DNA of 64,000 nt from positions 1 to 64,000 of the forward strand of contig WRIV01000010.1 of the NCBI GenBank assembly GCA_009782555.1, read 5' to 3'. A program made the position numbers and the translations under genes. The notes beneath the pieces are model-generated. The model had not been told where the DNA came from, ran no database searches, and worked only from the letters and a program-made list of their open reading frames with translations. This document shows positions 37,324-47,001 of this stretch, one piece after another (position 1 is the stretch's first letter; every line of letters begins with the position of its first letter). Origin of the DNA: Treponema sp. (lineage in GTDB: Bacteria; Spirochaetota; Spirochaetia; Treponematales; Breznakiellaceae).

Positions 37324-37972
37324 AGGGGCCGCCATCCGTTCGGGGCGGAAGCCCGGTGAGATCCGTCTGATGGGGGTTTCCAAATTTCACGGGGCGGGAG
37401 AAATAACGGAGGCAGTACAGGCCGGGCTCTTTCTCTTTGGCGAAAGCAGGGTCCAGGAGGCGGAGGGGAAATTTCCTCCCCTAAAGGAAACCTATCCGGC
37501 ACTGGAACTTCACCTAATTGGAAATCTTCAGCAGAATAAAGTTAAAAGAGCTATTTCTGTTTTTGACGGCATCCAGTCGGCGGACCGGGATGAATTGATT
37601 AGCGCCTTGGGAACTGCCGTCGGAAAAAACCGAACAGCCCTTACGGTACTGCTGGAACTGCATACCGGGGAAGATTCAAAGTCCGGCTATCCCAATGAAG
37701 ATTCCCTTTCCAGGGCTGTTGAGCTGATCTTGTCCTTTCCGGGCCTAAAGCTTTCCGGGTTAATGACCATGGCGCCCCTTACTCAGGATGAGGCGATGAT
37801 CCGCCGGGCCTTTAAAAAACTCTATTCAGCCCAGGGCTTGTTACGGCGCCGTTTTCCTGAAATTGATTTTTCCTGTCTTTCCATGGGAATGTCAGGGGAT
37901 TTTGAAACAGCCATTGAAGAAGGTTCCACTCTGGTAAGGGTGGGGACGGCGATCTTCGGAGAAGAAAAGTGA
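37280..37972 (+). CDS. yggS: YggS/PLPBP family pyridoxal phosphate-binding protein
   Basis: IRLMGVSKFHGAGEITEAVQAGLFLFGESRVQEAEGK...LHLIGNLQQNKVKRA; GLMTMAP; LSMGMSGDFETAIEEGSTLVRVGTAIFG. Confidence 0.93.
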   Translation: MTIKERIEKIRERIEGAAIRSGRKPGEIRLMGVSKFHGAGEITEAVQAGLFLFGESRVQEAEGKFPPLKETYPALELHLIGNLQQNKVKRAISVFDGIQSADRDELISALGTAVGKNRTALTVLLELHTGEDSKSGYPNEDSLSRAVELILSFPGLKLSGLMTMAPLTQDEAMIRRAFKKLYSAQGLLRRRFPEIDFSCLSMGMSGDFETAIEEGSTLVRVGTAIFGEEK

Positions 37973-38466
37973 AATGGAGTTGTTGCTTATTACTGTTCCT
38001 CTCCGCGGGATTTTCGGGCTTTGCTCAACCGGCGAATTCTCCGGAAATGTTCCGTTTTAACGGCTTCCCAGGGATTTTCAATTTTTCCCCTTCCTTTGAT
38101 TTATTCCGGCCCCTTCCTATGGCACAGGGAGGGAATCAAATTGATCTAGAGAGCAGACAAAACCAGTCAATCTTTGCAGACGCACCCCAGTGGGCCAAAG
38201 ATCTCCGCCGGGGAGAAATCATTTTTTTTGGTTCCTTTCCATTTACGGTGTTCTTTACCAGAACCCTTATGGATATGATCCGCACTGCGGCCCACGATTG
38301 GGACCGGCGCTATGCTCCCTGGCCATTTAAGTCTGCCGGAGCGGTTTTGATGAACAACAATGAACTTAGGGCGATGTTTGGTATTGCCATTTCCGCTTCC
38401 CTGGCGATCTCCATGGCGGATTATCTTTTGATCAAGAACAAACGAAAAGCCGCTTTAGAGGATTGA
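37969..38466 (+). CDS. Hypothetical membrane-associated protein
   Basis: Signal peptide, C-terminal TM; overlaps yggS and is immediately followed by the RluA-family gene. Confidence 0.6.
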   Translation: MKWSCCLLLFLSAGFSGFAQPANSPEMFRFNGFPGIFNFSPSFDLFRPLPMAQGGNQIDLESRQNQSIFADAPQWAKDLRRGEIIFFGSFPFTVFFTRTLMDMIRTAAHDWDRRYAPWPFKSAGAVLMNNNELRAMFGIAISASLAISMADYLLIKNKRKAALED

Positions 38467-39501
38467 TTGATGGAAAACTGCAGTTATTCGGGAACGGTGG
38501 AAGAACTCTCCGGCAATGTCAGGCTTGACTGTTATGCGGCGGAAACTCTGGGACTTCACCGGGCGCAGATAAAGTCCCGGCTTCTGGAAGCAAAGTTGAA
38601 TGGCAGGGCCGTAAAACTTTCCCGTCCGGTAAAAACCGGAGACAGGATCGAGCTTTTCCTGCTCCCTAACGCCCCCGTTTACCTAAAACCGGAACCCATA
38701 CCCCTCGATCTGATCTACGAGGATGATCATTGCACTGTGATCAACAAAGCCCAGGGCATGGTGGTACACCCCGGCGCGGGGAACCATACCGGTACTCTGG
38801 CCAACGCACTGCTTTGGCGGCGGTTGGGCCGGCAGACCGCCGGGCAGCGTGATTTGACAGACTCATTTAATGATGATGTATCAACGATGCACAGTTCCCC
38901 GGATCATCGCAGCGGCATTGTTCACCGGCTGGACAAAGATACCTCCGGAGTGATTATTGCCGCATATGACAATGAAACCCTGGAGGCGCTTTCCGCCCAG
39001 TTCAGGGCAGGGACGGTGCGTAAACATTACCTTGCCATTGTTCAGGGAACACCAAAGGAAACAGAGGGCCGAATTTTTACCCGGCTGATCCGGGATCCCC
39101 GGGACCGGAAACGCTTTGCGGCGGTACCGGCAGAAAAGCGTTCCTCCAGTATTGTGTCTGCATCCACAGGCAAGGGAAAACTTGCCCTTACCAGATACCG
39201 GATCCTTAAATCCTGGGAGAGCCATGCTTTGATCCTTCTTAAACCCAAAACAGGGCGGACCCACCAACTGCGGGTTCAGTTAAAGTACATCGGACATCCT
39301 ATCCTGGGGGATCCAATCTATAGTCCCCAATATGAACCGGGGCGGATCCTTGGGGCCAAGAACTTTCCCGGCGCTTCGTTAATGCTCCATGCTTCCAGTC
39401 TTGCCATTGTTCTTCCGGGAGAAAGGGAGCACCGCTGTTTTACGGCACCCCTGCCGGATCGTTTTAAAACGATCATCGCCGCTTTAAAACGCCGCCCATG
39501 A
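38467..39501 (+). CDS. RluA/RluD-family pseudouridine synthase with S4 domain
   Basis: GIVHRLDKDTSGVIIAAYD catalytic motif; N-terminal S4-like region; GRTHQLRVQLKYIGHPILGD. Confidence 0.93.
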   Translation: MMENCSYSGTVEELSGNVRLDCYAAETLGLHRAQIKSRLLEAKLNGRAVKLSRPVKTGDRIELFLLPNAPVYLKPEPIPLDLIYEDDHCTVINKAQGMVVHPGAGNHTGTLANALLWRRLGRQTAGQRDLTDSFNDDVSTMHSSPDHRSGIVHRLDKDTSGVIIAAYDNETLEALSAQFRAGTVRKHYLAIVQGTPKETEGRIFTRLIRDPRDRKRFAAVPAEKRSSSIVSASTGKGKLALTRYRILKSWESHALILLKPKTGRTHQLRVQLKYIGHPILGDPIYSPQYEPGRILGAKNFPGASLMLHASSLAIVLPGEREHRCFTAPLPDRFKTIIAALKRRP

Positions 39502-40232
39502 ATGAATTCTGGATCGCCCCGAAAATGGAACCGCGGATCATTGCCGAGACTTCTTCCTATCTTGTGCTTTACAAACCTCCCCGGATGCATACCGCACCCC
39601 TTCATTCAAAAAAAGAAAACACTCTTCTGGCCTGGACATCCCTGCGTTTTCCCGAAGTGTTGTATGCCGCAGATGTTTTGCCAATCAGGGGCCGCAAAGA
39701 AATTGAGGGCGCCCTGATTCACCGGCTGGACTATGAAACCCAGGGATTAGTGCTGTGCGCCAGAACAGGAGAAGCACTACAGGCACTGTGGGATCAACAG
39801 AAAGAGGGGGGCATAATCAAGGAGTATGAGGCCGTCTCATTCAGCCGGGCAGAAACTCCGCCCGGTTTTCCGCCGCCGGTATCCGTGCCGGTTCAAAATG
39901 CATCGACGGTAATCGAAAGTGCCTTCCGGCCTTTTGGAAAAGGAAGGAAGACGGTGCGTCCTCTTCTTTCGGGAAGTGTTCTTTACCAAACGGAAATTAT
40001 TTCTTCCGCAGATAAAGAAGGAAAATATTTTTTCCGCCTCCGCATCCGTAAAGGTTTTCGCCATCAAATCCGCTGCCACCTTGCCTGGATTGGTCGGCCC
40101 CTGCTTAATGATTCACTCTATGGAAACATGGAATGTGTTAATCCGCCGCCGGCGGAATTTTTGGCCCTTAGGGCTTTTTCCATTGCCTTTAGCGATCCCG
40201 GCACCGGGAAGCCCGTCCGCGTGGATATTTAA
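39498..40232 (+). CDS. RluA-family pseudouridine synthase (divergent second copy)
   Basis: LIHRLDYETQGLVLCART catalytic motif; GFRHQIRCHLAWIGRPLLND; ATGA overlap with the upstream gene. Confidence 0.88.
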   Translation: MNEFWIAPKMEPRIIAETSSYLVLYKPPRMHTAPLHSKKENTLLAWTSLRFPEVLYAADVLPIRGRKEIEGALIHRLDYETQGLVLCARTGEALQALWDQQKEGGIIKEYEAVSFSRAETPPGFPPPVSVPVQNASTVIESAFRPFGKGRKTVRPLLSGSVLYQTEIISSADKEGKYFFRLRIRKGFRHQIRCHLAWIGRPLLNDSLYGNMECVNPPPAEFLALRAFSIAFSDPGTGKPVRVDI

Positions 40233-41458
40233 TTAAAGGCTCTTAACACCGTTTCAATAACCCGGTCTATCTGCGTTTCTGTCATGCCGGGCCAGATGGG
40301 AAGTGAAACGGTTTCCCTAAAACGCTGGTATGACTGAGGAAGGTCTTCTGGTTTTAAGCTGTAACGATCACGGTAGTAGGGCATAAGGTGAAGAGGAATA
40401 AAGTGGACCGAGGTTCCTATTCCCTGGCTGCGGAGAGATTCGATAAAAGCATCTCTCCGTTCCGGTTCTTTTAACCGGATGGCATACAGATGCCTGGCGC
40501 CGCCTGGGGGTGGAATGATCAGTGCCCCTTCATTCTTAAATGCCCTGTCGTAACGTTCTGCGATTATTTGCCGCTGTGTCAGCAATTCCAGGGCCCGGCG
40601 GAGCTGAACCCTGCCCACAGCGGCCAACAGGTCGGGAAGATTGTACTTGAATCCCGGTGCCACTACTTCGTAGTACCAGGAAGCGGCGGTATCGGTGTAA
40701 CGGTTCCAGACGGATCGATCTATGCCGTGGCTCCGCATTACTTCAATGCGCCGGACCATATCTTCCCGCCCGGTAACCACCATACCTCCCTCTCCGGTGG
40801 TAATTGTTTTGGTTGCATAAAACGAAAAAACCCCAATATCACTGCACATACCCGCCAGGTTTGCCTGGAGTATCTGTTTGTCCCTGTTATCCTCGATTAT
40901 CCGGGCGGGAAAGGCATGGGCGGAATCTTCCACCACCGCCAGGCCGTATCGTTGAGCAATGCTGTTTATGGCCGGCATATTGCAGGGAACCCCCCCGATA
41001 TGAACGGCAATGATTGCTTTTGGTTTGCCGGCGGCTTTTTCGCCGTCCTTTGTTTTTCTGAGCCGGAGTACCGCCTTTTCCAGTTCTTCCGGGTCCATGT
41101 TGTATGAATCCGGAGCAATGTCCACAAAGATCGCCTCTGCTCCCAGATAACGAACGATCTCTGCGGTGGCGGTAAAAGTGTAGGACGGAAGGAGTACCGC
41201 ATCTTCCGGTCCGGTTCCCAATGCTTCCAGCGCCAGGTGTAGGCCGGAGGTGGCGGAATTCACCGCCAGGCAGAACAAATTGTGATGGGGCGGTGCTGGA
41301 ATCGTTTTACCGTTTTCCCGGAGAAGAAAATCACGGAATTCTTCTTCAAAGGCCAGGGTTTCTTTTCCGGTAGTAAGCCACCCCGATCTAAGGACCCGAA
41401 GCACGGCTTCTTCTTCTTCTTTGCCGATAAAAGGACGGTGAAAGGGAATAATTTCCAT
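40229..41458 (-). CDS. DegT/DnrJ/EryC1/StrS family sugar aminotransferase
   Basis: IPFHRPFIGKEEEEAVLRVLRSGWLTTG; VVEDSAHAF; VFSFYATKTITTGEGGMV (PLP lysine). Confidence 0.93.
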   Translation of the reverse strand: MEIIPFHRPFIGKEEEEAVLRVLRSGWLTTGKETLAFEEEFRDFLLRENGKTIPAPPHHNLFCLAVNSATSGLHLALEALGTGPEDAVLLPSYTFTATAEIVRYLGAEAIFVDIAPDSYNMDPEELEKAVLRLRKTKDGEKAAGKPKAIIAVHIGGVPCNMPAINSIAQRYGLAVVEDSAHAFPARIIEDNRDKQILQANLAGMCSDIGVFSFYATKTITTGEGGMVVTGREDMVRRIEVMRSHGIDRSVWNRYTDTAASWYYEVVAPGFKYNLPDLLAAVGRVQLRRALELLTQRQIIAERYDRAFKNEGALIIPPPGGARHLYAIRLKEPERRDAFIESLRSQGIGTSVHFIPLHLMPYYRDRYSLKPEDLPQSYQRFRETVSLPIWPGMTETQIDRVIETVLRAFN

Positions 41459-42976
41459 TTAAAAAACAGCGGCGGGGATTTTTATGCTTTGGCAATACTG
41501 ATCATCACGCCGGCGGATCCTCCCAAAACTCGGAATCGCTTCCTGCAGCAGTTCATTGAGCAGAGTGTTATTCCGGAATTTTTCTTTTTGTGCGGAATCA
41601 AAACGGACGATGGGGCAGATCTGTTCAATAAGGCCTTCCACATCAATTTTGTTTTTATATCCCGTAAGGCGGCTCTGTACTTTTAGAATCCGGCTGTATT
41701 CGGTAGGGGCCGGCTCTTCATCATCCGCCAATAGCTGTTCATCCAGCCGCTCGCCGGGCCGGGTGCCTGTGTATTCAATCCTGATGTCCTTATCCGGCTC
41801 AAAGCCGTAGAAACGGATCATCTGTTCCGCCAGGTCCCGGATTAGCACCGGCTCCCCCATATCCAAAAGATAAAGGCTGCCGTTATCGCCAACCCCTCCG
41901 GCCTTGAGTACCAGAGAACAGGCTTCGGGGATGGTCATGAACCAGCGTTTCATGTTCGGGTGGGTTACCGTAACCGGACCGCCCTTTTCAATCTGGTTCT
42001 GGAAGAGGAGCATGATCGACCCCCGGGAACCCAGCACATTGCCGAACCGGACCGCCAGAAAACCGCTTTCCGGACTGGCGGCGGAGAGGACCAGTTTTTC
42101 GCAGAGGTACTTGGAAGCTCCGTAGACCGAAACAGGATCCACGGCCTTGTCGGTGGTAATGTGGACAAAGCGTTTTACTCCGGCGGCCTTGGCGGCGTCG
42201 ATAAGATTTTTGGTGCCAAAGAGGTTGTTTTCGATGGCCGCCACGGGGTTTTCTTCCATCATGGGTACATGCTTGTAGGCTGCGGTGTGGAAGATCACGT
42301 CCGCCTTTAGCCGGTTTAGAATGTGGAACATATAATCCCGGTCCTTCAGGTCTCCAATGACCGGTACAATGGTGGCCTTTTCGCCCACTCCTTCTTCCTG
42401 AAGAATCCGCAGTTCCCGGTCGATTAGGTAGATGGAGTTTTCTCCATGCCCCAGGAGATAAAGCCGGGAAGCACCGCCGGACAGGAGCTGCCGGCAAAGT
42501 TCGCTTCCGATAGAACCTCCTGCGCCGGTTACCAGGACTCGTTTTCCCCTAAGGTAGGCTAAACTTTCTTTTAGGTTGATGACCGCCGGAGTCCGGCCTA
42601 ACAGGTCCTGAGGATCGATGGACCTGGTCTGGATCAGGTGGGCGTCTCCATCGATGATCTGGGAAATAGCCGGCAGGATGCGGATCCGCCGGAAACCGGC
42701 TTTTTTAAGGATACCGTACAGTTCGCTTAAATATTCCCGGGATGCGCTGGGGATGGCGATGATCGCCTCGTCGGCGCTTTTCATCCGCAAAAGCTTTGCC
42801 ACATCCCGGATGGGGCCCAATACGGGGATTCCGTCGATTTTGGTTCCGATTTTTACCGGATCATCATCCAGAAAAGCCACCACCGTTCCCAGGATGGTCT
42901 TGGCCCTGATTTCCTTAGCCAGGGTTTTGCCTGCAAATCCGGCGCCAATTATGTAAAGCCGGGCCCGTTTTTTCAT
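41459..42976 (-). CDS. NDP-sugar 4,6-dehydratase/epimerase, CapD/PglF-like but lacking the N-terminal TM bundle
   Basis: VLVTGAGGSIGSELCRQLL; HTAAYKHVPMMEENPVAAIENNLFGTKNL; FVHITTDKAVDPVSVYGASKYLCEKL. Confidence 0.92.
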   Translation of the reverse strand: MKKRARLYIIGAGFAGKTLAKEIRAKTILGTVVAFLDDDPVKIGTKIDGIPVLGPIRDVAKLLRMKSADEAIIAIPSASREYLSELYGILKKAGFRRIRILPAISQIIDGDAHLIQTRSIDPQDLLGRTPAVINLKESLAYLRGKRVLVTGAGGSIGSELCRQLLSGGASRLYLLGHGENSIYLIDRELRILQEEGVGEKATIVPVIGDLKDRDYMFHILNRLKADVIFHTAAYKHVPMMEENPVAAIENNLFGTKNLIDAAKAAGVKRFVHITTDKAVDPVSVYGASKYLCEKLVLSAASPESGFLAVRFGNVLGSRGSIMLLFQNQIEKGGPVTVTHPNMKRWFMTIPEACSLVLKAGGVGDNGSLYLLDMGEPVLIRDLAEQMIRFYGFEPDKDIRIEYTGTRPGERLDEQLLADDEEPAPTEYSRILKVQSRLTGYKNKIDVEGLIEQICPIVRFDSAQKEKFRNNTLLNELLQEAIPSFGRIRRRDDQYCQSIKIPAAVF

Positions 42977-42989
42977 ATCCCCTCCATTG

Positions 42990-43529
42990 CTAGTGCCGCG
43001 GCCTGGCCGCTTGTTCCATCAACTCAAACCCTAAATCTAGGGTAAACGAATCATCGTAAAGATCAAGTTTTATTTTTGCCCTTTTCTTTCTTTTATCGAC
43101 CTTTACGATGTTCCCCTCAAGCCCCGCCAGGGGACCGTCAACCACCACAATTCGGTCGTTTTCATCAAAATAAACCTTGGAAAACCCCGCCAAGGGGCCG
43201 GTTTTTTTGACAAAATGAAGCACCGTTTCCAGGTCCCGGCCCGAAAGGGGTTGGATATTTCTGTTTGATTTAAGAAAGCGGAAAAAGCCGACTGTCCGGC
43301 GGAATTGCCAGCGGTAGCGGTTTAAGATCTCCCTTTCGGTTTCCAGAAAAAGGTACCCTGGAAAAACAGCCGGCGTGGTCTGAATCATCATCCCCCGGCG
43401 GCGAACGGCAATTTTTCGTTTAGGAAAATAAATTTCTATGGGGCAATCAGGGTTAAGGGCCCGGAAAAGGCGTATATACTTTTCTTCGCCCCTGGTTTTT
43501 ACCTGAACCGTATAGTAGTTCACCATCAT
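42990..43529 (-). CDS. NusG-paralogue transcription antiterminator (LoaP/UpxY/RfaH-type)
   Basis: MMVNYYTVQVKTRGEEKYIRLF...VFPGYLFLETE; KOW motif IVVVDGPLAGLEGNIVKVDKRKKRAKIKLDL. Trimmed from 43796, whose extension overlaps the divergent gene. Confidence 0.88.
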   Translation of the reverse strand: MMVNYYTVQVKTRGEEKYIRLFRALNPDCPIEIYFPKRKIAVRRRGMMIQTTPAVFPGYLFLETEREILNRYRWQFRRTVGFFRFLKSNRNIQPLSGRDLETVLHFVKKTGPLAGFSKVYFDENDRIVVVDGPLAGLEGNIVKVDKRKKRAKIKLDLYDDSFTLDLGFELMEQAARPRH

Positions 43530-43603
43530 TTTATTGTAAAAAAAAAAGAATGAAGAGTGAAGTGAAAGGTCCTTTTTTCCGATAGATATAATGGAGGAAT
43601 GCC

Positions 43604-44080
43604 ATGAAAAAACGGTTTTTTGCATTAATTCTTGCCTGCGTTGGTTTTTTATCCCTTGAGGCGGCGACGGTGTCTGTTCAAGTTGTTGAAACTGGACTTC
43701 CCTTCGGAAGCGGCTGTTCCAGTTCTGCCATGATCTGGGAAAGCGGTATGATGGACGCCTTTTTCGATGCCGGACACATCGTTTCCAACGCTCCATGCCA
43801 GCAGATCGAAAAAACTGCCTCCTTGCTTCCGCCGGAGCTTAATGGGGATTTTGATGAAGCCAGGATTGGCGGGGCGGATTATTATGTATTGATCCTTATT
43901 AATTATTCAAATGGCAGTCCCGAACACCCCAAGGATGTTTTTGTCCGGGTCTTTAAAGTTTCTACCGGAGAAATTCTCTATGAAACCTCCGAAGCCGCCA
44001 AGGTTTGGAGAAACATTGATGATGAATTTCTTGATGCGAAAAAGACAGCGGGAAATGTAATTCCTCGTTTAAAAGGCTGA
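43604..44080 (+). CDS. Hypothetical secreted protein
   Basis: Signal peptide MKKRFFALILACVGFLSLEAA; GGAGG RBS before ATG. Confidence 0.65.
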   Translation: MKKRFFALILACVGFLSLEAATVSVQVVETGLPFGSGCSSSAMIWESGMMDAFFDAGHIVSNAPCQQIEKTASLLPPELNGDFDEARIGGADYYVLILINYSNGSPEHPKDVFVRVFKVSTGEILYETSEAAKVWRNIDDEFLDAKKTAGNVIPRLKG

Positions 44081-44083
44081 AAA

Positions 44084-45418
44084 ATGAAGAAGTACCGGCT
44101 TGTTACAACGCTGCTGGCCGCTTTCTTGTTCCTCCAGGGGAATTCTGTTTGGGAAGGGGCGGCGGCAGTTTCTTCCGCGGATTTTCCTGATACGGGCCTC
44201 TATGTGGCTACCAATTCCTTTCCCCGGAATACGGTGGTAGACCTTACCAATCTTGAGACAGGAAAAACCGTCCGGGTGATTGTAGCTTCCGGGCTTGATG
44301 CGCCGGGGCTTTTGGCCGTAGTTTCCAGGGAAGCAGCCGAGGAGGTGGGACTGCGAAGCCGTACCATCGGCAGGATACGTATGTCAGCTCCCTCAGACCC
44401 CATAGCTTTTTCCCGGTTTTCCGACGAATACCGTTCGGGGGATCCAGATTACGATCCCCTGGCAGCGCTGGAAGGTATTTATGGAAAAGACATATTAAAA
44501 TATGATACATCAGGAATCCCTTCCGACGCCCTTGACGGCCCCTATCGCAGTGACCCGGACGGTATCTGGACGGATACGCCTGTGGAAAATATCCCGGTTG
44601 TGACTGAACCAGACCCCGGCCCGGAAATAATTCCAGAACCTGAACCAGTGCCGGAGCCCGAACCGGAACCGGTATTCGTGCCGGACCCTGAACCGGAGCC
44701 GGAACCAATACCGGAGCCCGAACCGGAACCGGTATTCGTGCCGGACCCTGAACCGGAGCCTGAACCAGTACCGGAGCCCGAACCGGAACCGGTATTCGTG
44801 CCGGACCCTGAACCAGTATTTGTACCCGAACCGGATCCGGAACCGGAACCGGTATTCGTGCCGGACCCTGAACCAGTATTTGTACCCGAACCGGATCCGG
44901 AACCAATACCGGAGCCCGAACCGGATCCGGTATTCGTGCCGGACCCTGAACCGGTATTTGTACCCGAACCGGAGCCGGTACTAACGGATCTGCCCGTTGA
45001 CTATATTCCGCCAAGTCTTCCGCCCCCGGATATCCCGGCGGGTCCGAAAAGTGATACCACCCCTCCGGAAATTGTCTATACCCTGATCCCCGCGGAAGAA
45101 AGACCTCCCCAGGGTTATACTCCACCTGCTCCGGCGGTTCATGCGGTACCGCAGATTTTCAGTGTTCCCGCCGTGGCTGAACTGGAACGGGGAAAATACT
45201 ATCTTCAGATCGGTGCTTACAGTCAGGTCCCCGCTGTAGAACAGGAAATTTCAAAAGTGGATCGAGGGCATCCTTTGACCGTGCAATGTATTGGAACAAA
45301 GGAGAAGCCCATTTACCGGATCCTTATTGGCCCGATGAACCAGGGAGAGTGTACCGCCCTCTTAAGAAATTTCCTGGCCAAGGGTTATAAGGACGCATTT
45401 GTCAGAAGGGGAGAGTAG
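44084..45418 (+). CDS. SPOR-domain protein with RlpA-like N-terminal region and long Pro/Glu repeat linker
   Basis: [49 protein letters not shown]; ([22 protein letters not shown])n; [26 protein letters not shown]...YRILIGPM. Confidence 0.8.
   Translation: MKKYRLVTTLLAAFLFLQGNSVWEGAAAVSSADFPDTGLYVATNSFPRNTVVDLTNLETGKTVRVIVASGLDAPGLLAVVSREAAEEVGLRSRTIGRIRMSAPSDPIAFSRFSDEYRSGDPDYDPLAALEGIYGKDILKYDTSGIPSDALDGPYRSDPDGIWTDTPVENIPVVTEPDPGPEIIPEPEPVPEPEPEPVFVPDPEPEPEPIPEPEPEPVFVPDPEPEPEPVPEPEPEPVFVPDPEPVFVPEPDPEPEPVFVPDPEPVFVPEPDPEPIPEPEPDPVFVPDPEPVFVPEPEPVLTDLPVDYIPPSLPPPDIPAGPKSDTTPPEIVYTLIPAEERPPQGYTPPAPAVHAVPQIFSVPAVAELERGKYYLQIGAYSQVPAVEQEISKVDRGHPLTVQCIGTKEKPIYRILIGPMNQGECTALLRNFLAKGYKDAFVRRGE
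44641..44975 (+). repeat. In-frame tandem repeat, 60-bp period (20 aa)
   Basis: ccggagcccgaaccggaaccggtattcgtgccggaccctgaaccggagcc (50 nt) is identical at 44651-44700 and 44711-44760, nearly so at 44771; decays towards 44975. Confidence 0.9.
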
Positions 45419-45431
45419 CAGCGGTGATTTG

Positions 45432-45466
45432 AGCTATGGGTACGGAGAGTTTAAGTACCCATAGCT
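45432..45466. terminator. Hairpin between convergent SPOR gene and glgA, overlapping the glgA stop
   Basis: agctatgggtac - 11 nt - gtacccatagct, perfect 12-bp stem; no strong T-run. Confidence 0.4.
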
Positions 45467-46995
45467 TTCCGGTAAAGTTCCGTGTACTGCAATGCCGATT
45501 TTTTCCAGGAGAAATCCTGTTCCATTCCCCGCAGGCGCATGGCTTCAATGTCTTTCCTTCTGTTGTACCAAGCCCAAACCGCCCAGCCCACGGTATCGTA
45601 GATTGAATTGGGGCTTAAGTAATCAAACATAAAACCTGTTCCTTCTCCTGTCTTCTGGTTGTAGTTTTGTACCGTGTCGGCCAGACCACCGGTGTTTCGC
45701 ACGATGGGAATGGTTCCGTAGGCCAGGGAATACATCTGGTTAAGGCCGCAGGGTTCGTAACGGCTGGGCATAAGGAAAAAATCAGCTCCCCCCTCGATAA
45801 GGTGCGACAGTTCTTCGTTATACCCAATTTGAGCTTTAAAGTTAGAAAGCCGGGAAGAGAGACTGCCTATTTCATGTTCTGCCCAGGCTTCTCCCGCTCC
45901 AAGAAACACAAATTGAAGGTTCATGTCCAGGCAAATGGAAAAGGCCGATCCATAGGAGGGGCCGAACAGTTCTCCCACGCCCTTCTGTTCCGTAAGGCGG
46001 CAGATCATTCCGATCAGGGGAACCTTTGAAGCTTCCGGCAGGCCGTAACGGCGCTGGAGGGCTTTTTTTGCCTTGACCTTTCCGCTTAGGTCTTTGATAG
46101 AATAAGGCGCGGGAAGGTAACGGTCTGTTGCCGGGTTCCATACTTCGATATCAACGCCGTTGAGGATTCCCGTGTAGTCTTCACTTCGATAACGAAGGGG
46201 TCCGTCAAGCCGGAACCCTCCTTCCTGGCTTAAGGTTTCCCGGGCATAACTGGGAGAAACGGTATTGATCTTGTCGGCGCTGTTGATCCCCGCTTTCAGG
46301 AGGTTCATCATATTCCAATCGTCAAAACCCGCCTGATAGAACACGTCCCAGCCCAGGCCGGTGTAAAAGAATGCGTCTTTTGAATAGATTCCCTGATAGC
46401 CCAGATTGTGAATGGTCAGGATCGATGCGGTCGTTGCAAAGGATCCTGTTTCGCCGGATTCGTTATATCCGCCGTATTTTTCTCCATGGCGGAGGAATAC
46501 AGGCGCCAGGGCAGCGGGCCAGTCGTGGGCGTGGAGTATGTCAGGGTACCAGCCGATTTTTCTGCATAATTGAAAACAGGATCGGCAAAAAAAAGCAAAA
46601 CGCCGGGGGTTGTCCAGAAAATCCGGTTCAAAGGGACTGCCGTAGATTCCGTCCCGGCCAAAAAAACCTTCATGTTCGATAAAGTACACCTTTACAGGTT
46701 TTTTCGATCCGTTGGATGGTCCAACGGACGGTCCGCTGGGAAGATCCGTGGTATAGGCCGAACACCATTCTTCGCCCCCGGCCATGGGAACCCCCAGGGC
46801 GCCTTCCATCCTTTTTAGTTTGTCCCGGTTGATGCCGTAGTACCGGGGCATAACGATCTTTACTTCATGACCCAGCCGGGCCAGGGCCAAAGAAAGGGAA
46901 GAAACCGCATCGGCCAGTCCGCCGGTTTTGGCAAAGGGGACTGCCTCGCTGGTACACATAAGAATTTTTAATTTGGTTCCGCCAGTTTTTGCCAT
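45451..46995 (-). CDS. glgA: Glycogen synthase
   Basis: KILMCTSEAVPFAKTGGLADAVSSLSLALARLGHEV; LMPSRYEPCGLNQMYSLAYGTIPIVRNTGGLADTV. Confidence 0.95.
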   Translation of the reverse strand: MAKTGGTKLKILMCTSEAVPFAKTGGLADAVSSLSLALARLGHEVKIVMPRYYGINRDKLKRMEGALGVPMAGGEEWCSAYTTDLPSGPSVGPSNGSKKPVKVYFIEHEGFFGRDGIYGSPFEPDFLDNPRRFAFFCRSCFQLCRKIGWYPDILHAHDWPAALAPVFLRHGEKYGGYNESGETGSFATTASILTIHNLGYQGIYSKDAFFYTGLGWDVFYQAGFDDWNMMNLLKAGINSADKINTVSPSYARETLSQEGGFRLDGPLRYRSEDYTGILNGVDIEVWNPATDRYLPAPYSIKDLSGKVKAKKALQRRYGLPEASKVPLIGMICRLTEQKGVGELFGPSYGSAFSICLDMNLQFVFLGAGEAWAEHEIGSLSSRLSNFKAQIGYNEELSHLIEGGADFFLMPSRYEPCGLNQMYSLAYGTIPIVRNTGGLADTVQNYNQKTGEGTGFMFDYLSPNSIYDTVGWAVWAWYNRRKDIEAMRLRGMEQDFSWKKSALQYTELYRKAMGT

Positions 46996-47001
46996 AACCT
47001 G

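Noticed and set aside
41988-42497. 169-aa minus-strand ORF inside the dehydratase gene
   Set aside because: Alternate frame of a confident CDS; low-complexity Arg/Pro-rich sequence.
43530-43796. N-terminal extension of the NusG paralogue in the ORF track
   Set aside because: Overlaps the start of the divergent secreted-protein gene; NusG homology begins at MMVNYYTVQVK.
44641-44975. Possible CRISPR array
   Set aside because: The repeat has no unique spacers, is in-frame and encodes a Pro/Glu linker; it is a coding tandem repeat.
44244-45125. 293-aa minus-strand ORF with [18 protein letters not shown] repeats
   Set aside because: Mirror translation of the 60-bp PEP repeat in the SPOR gene; no independent support.
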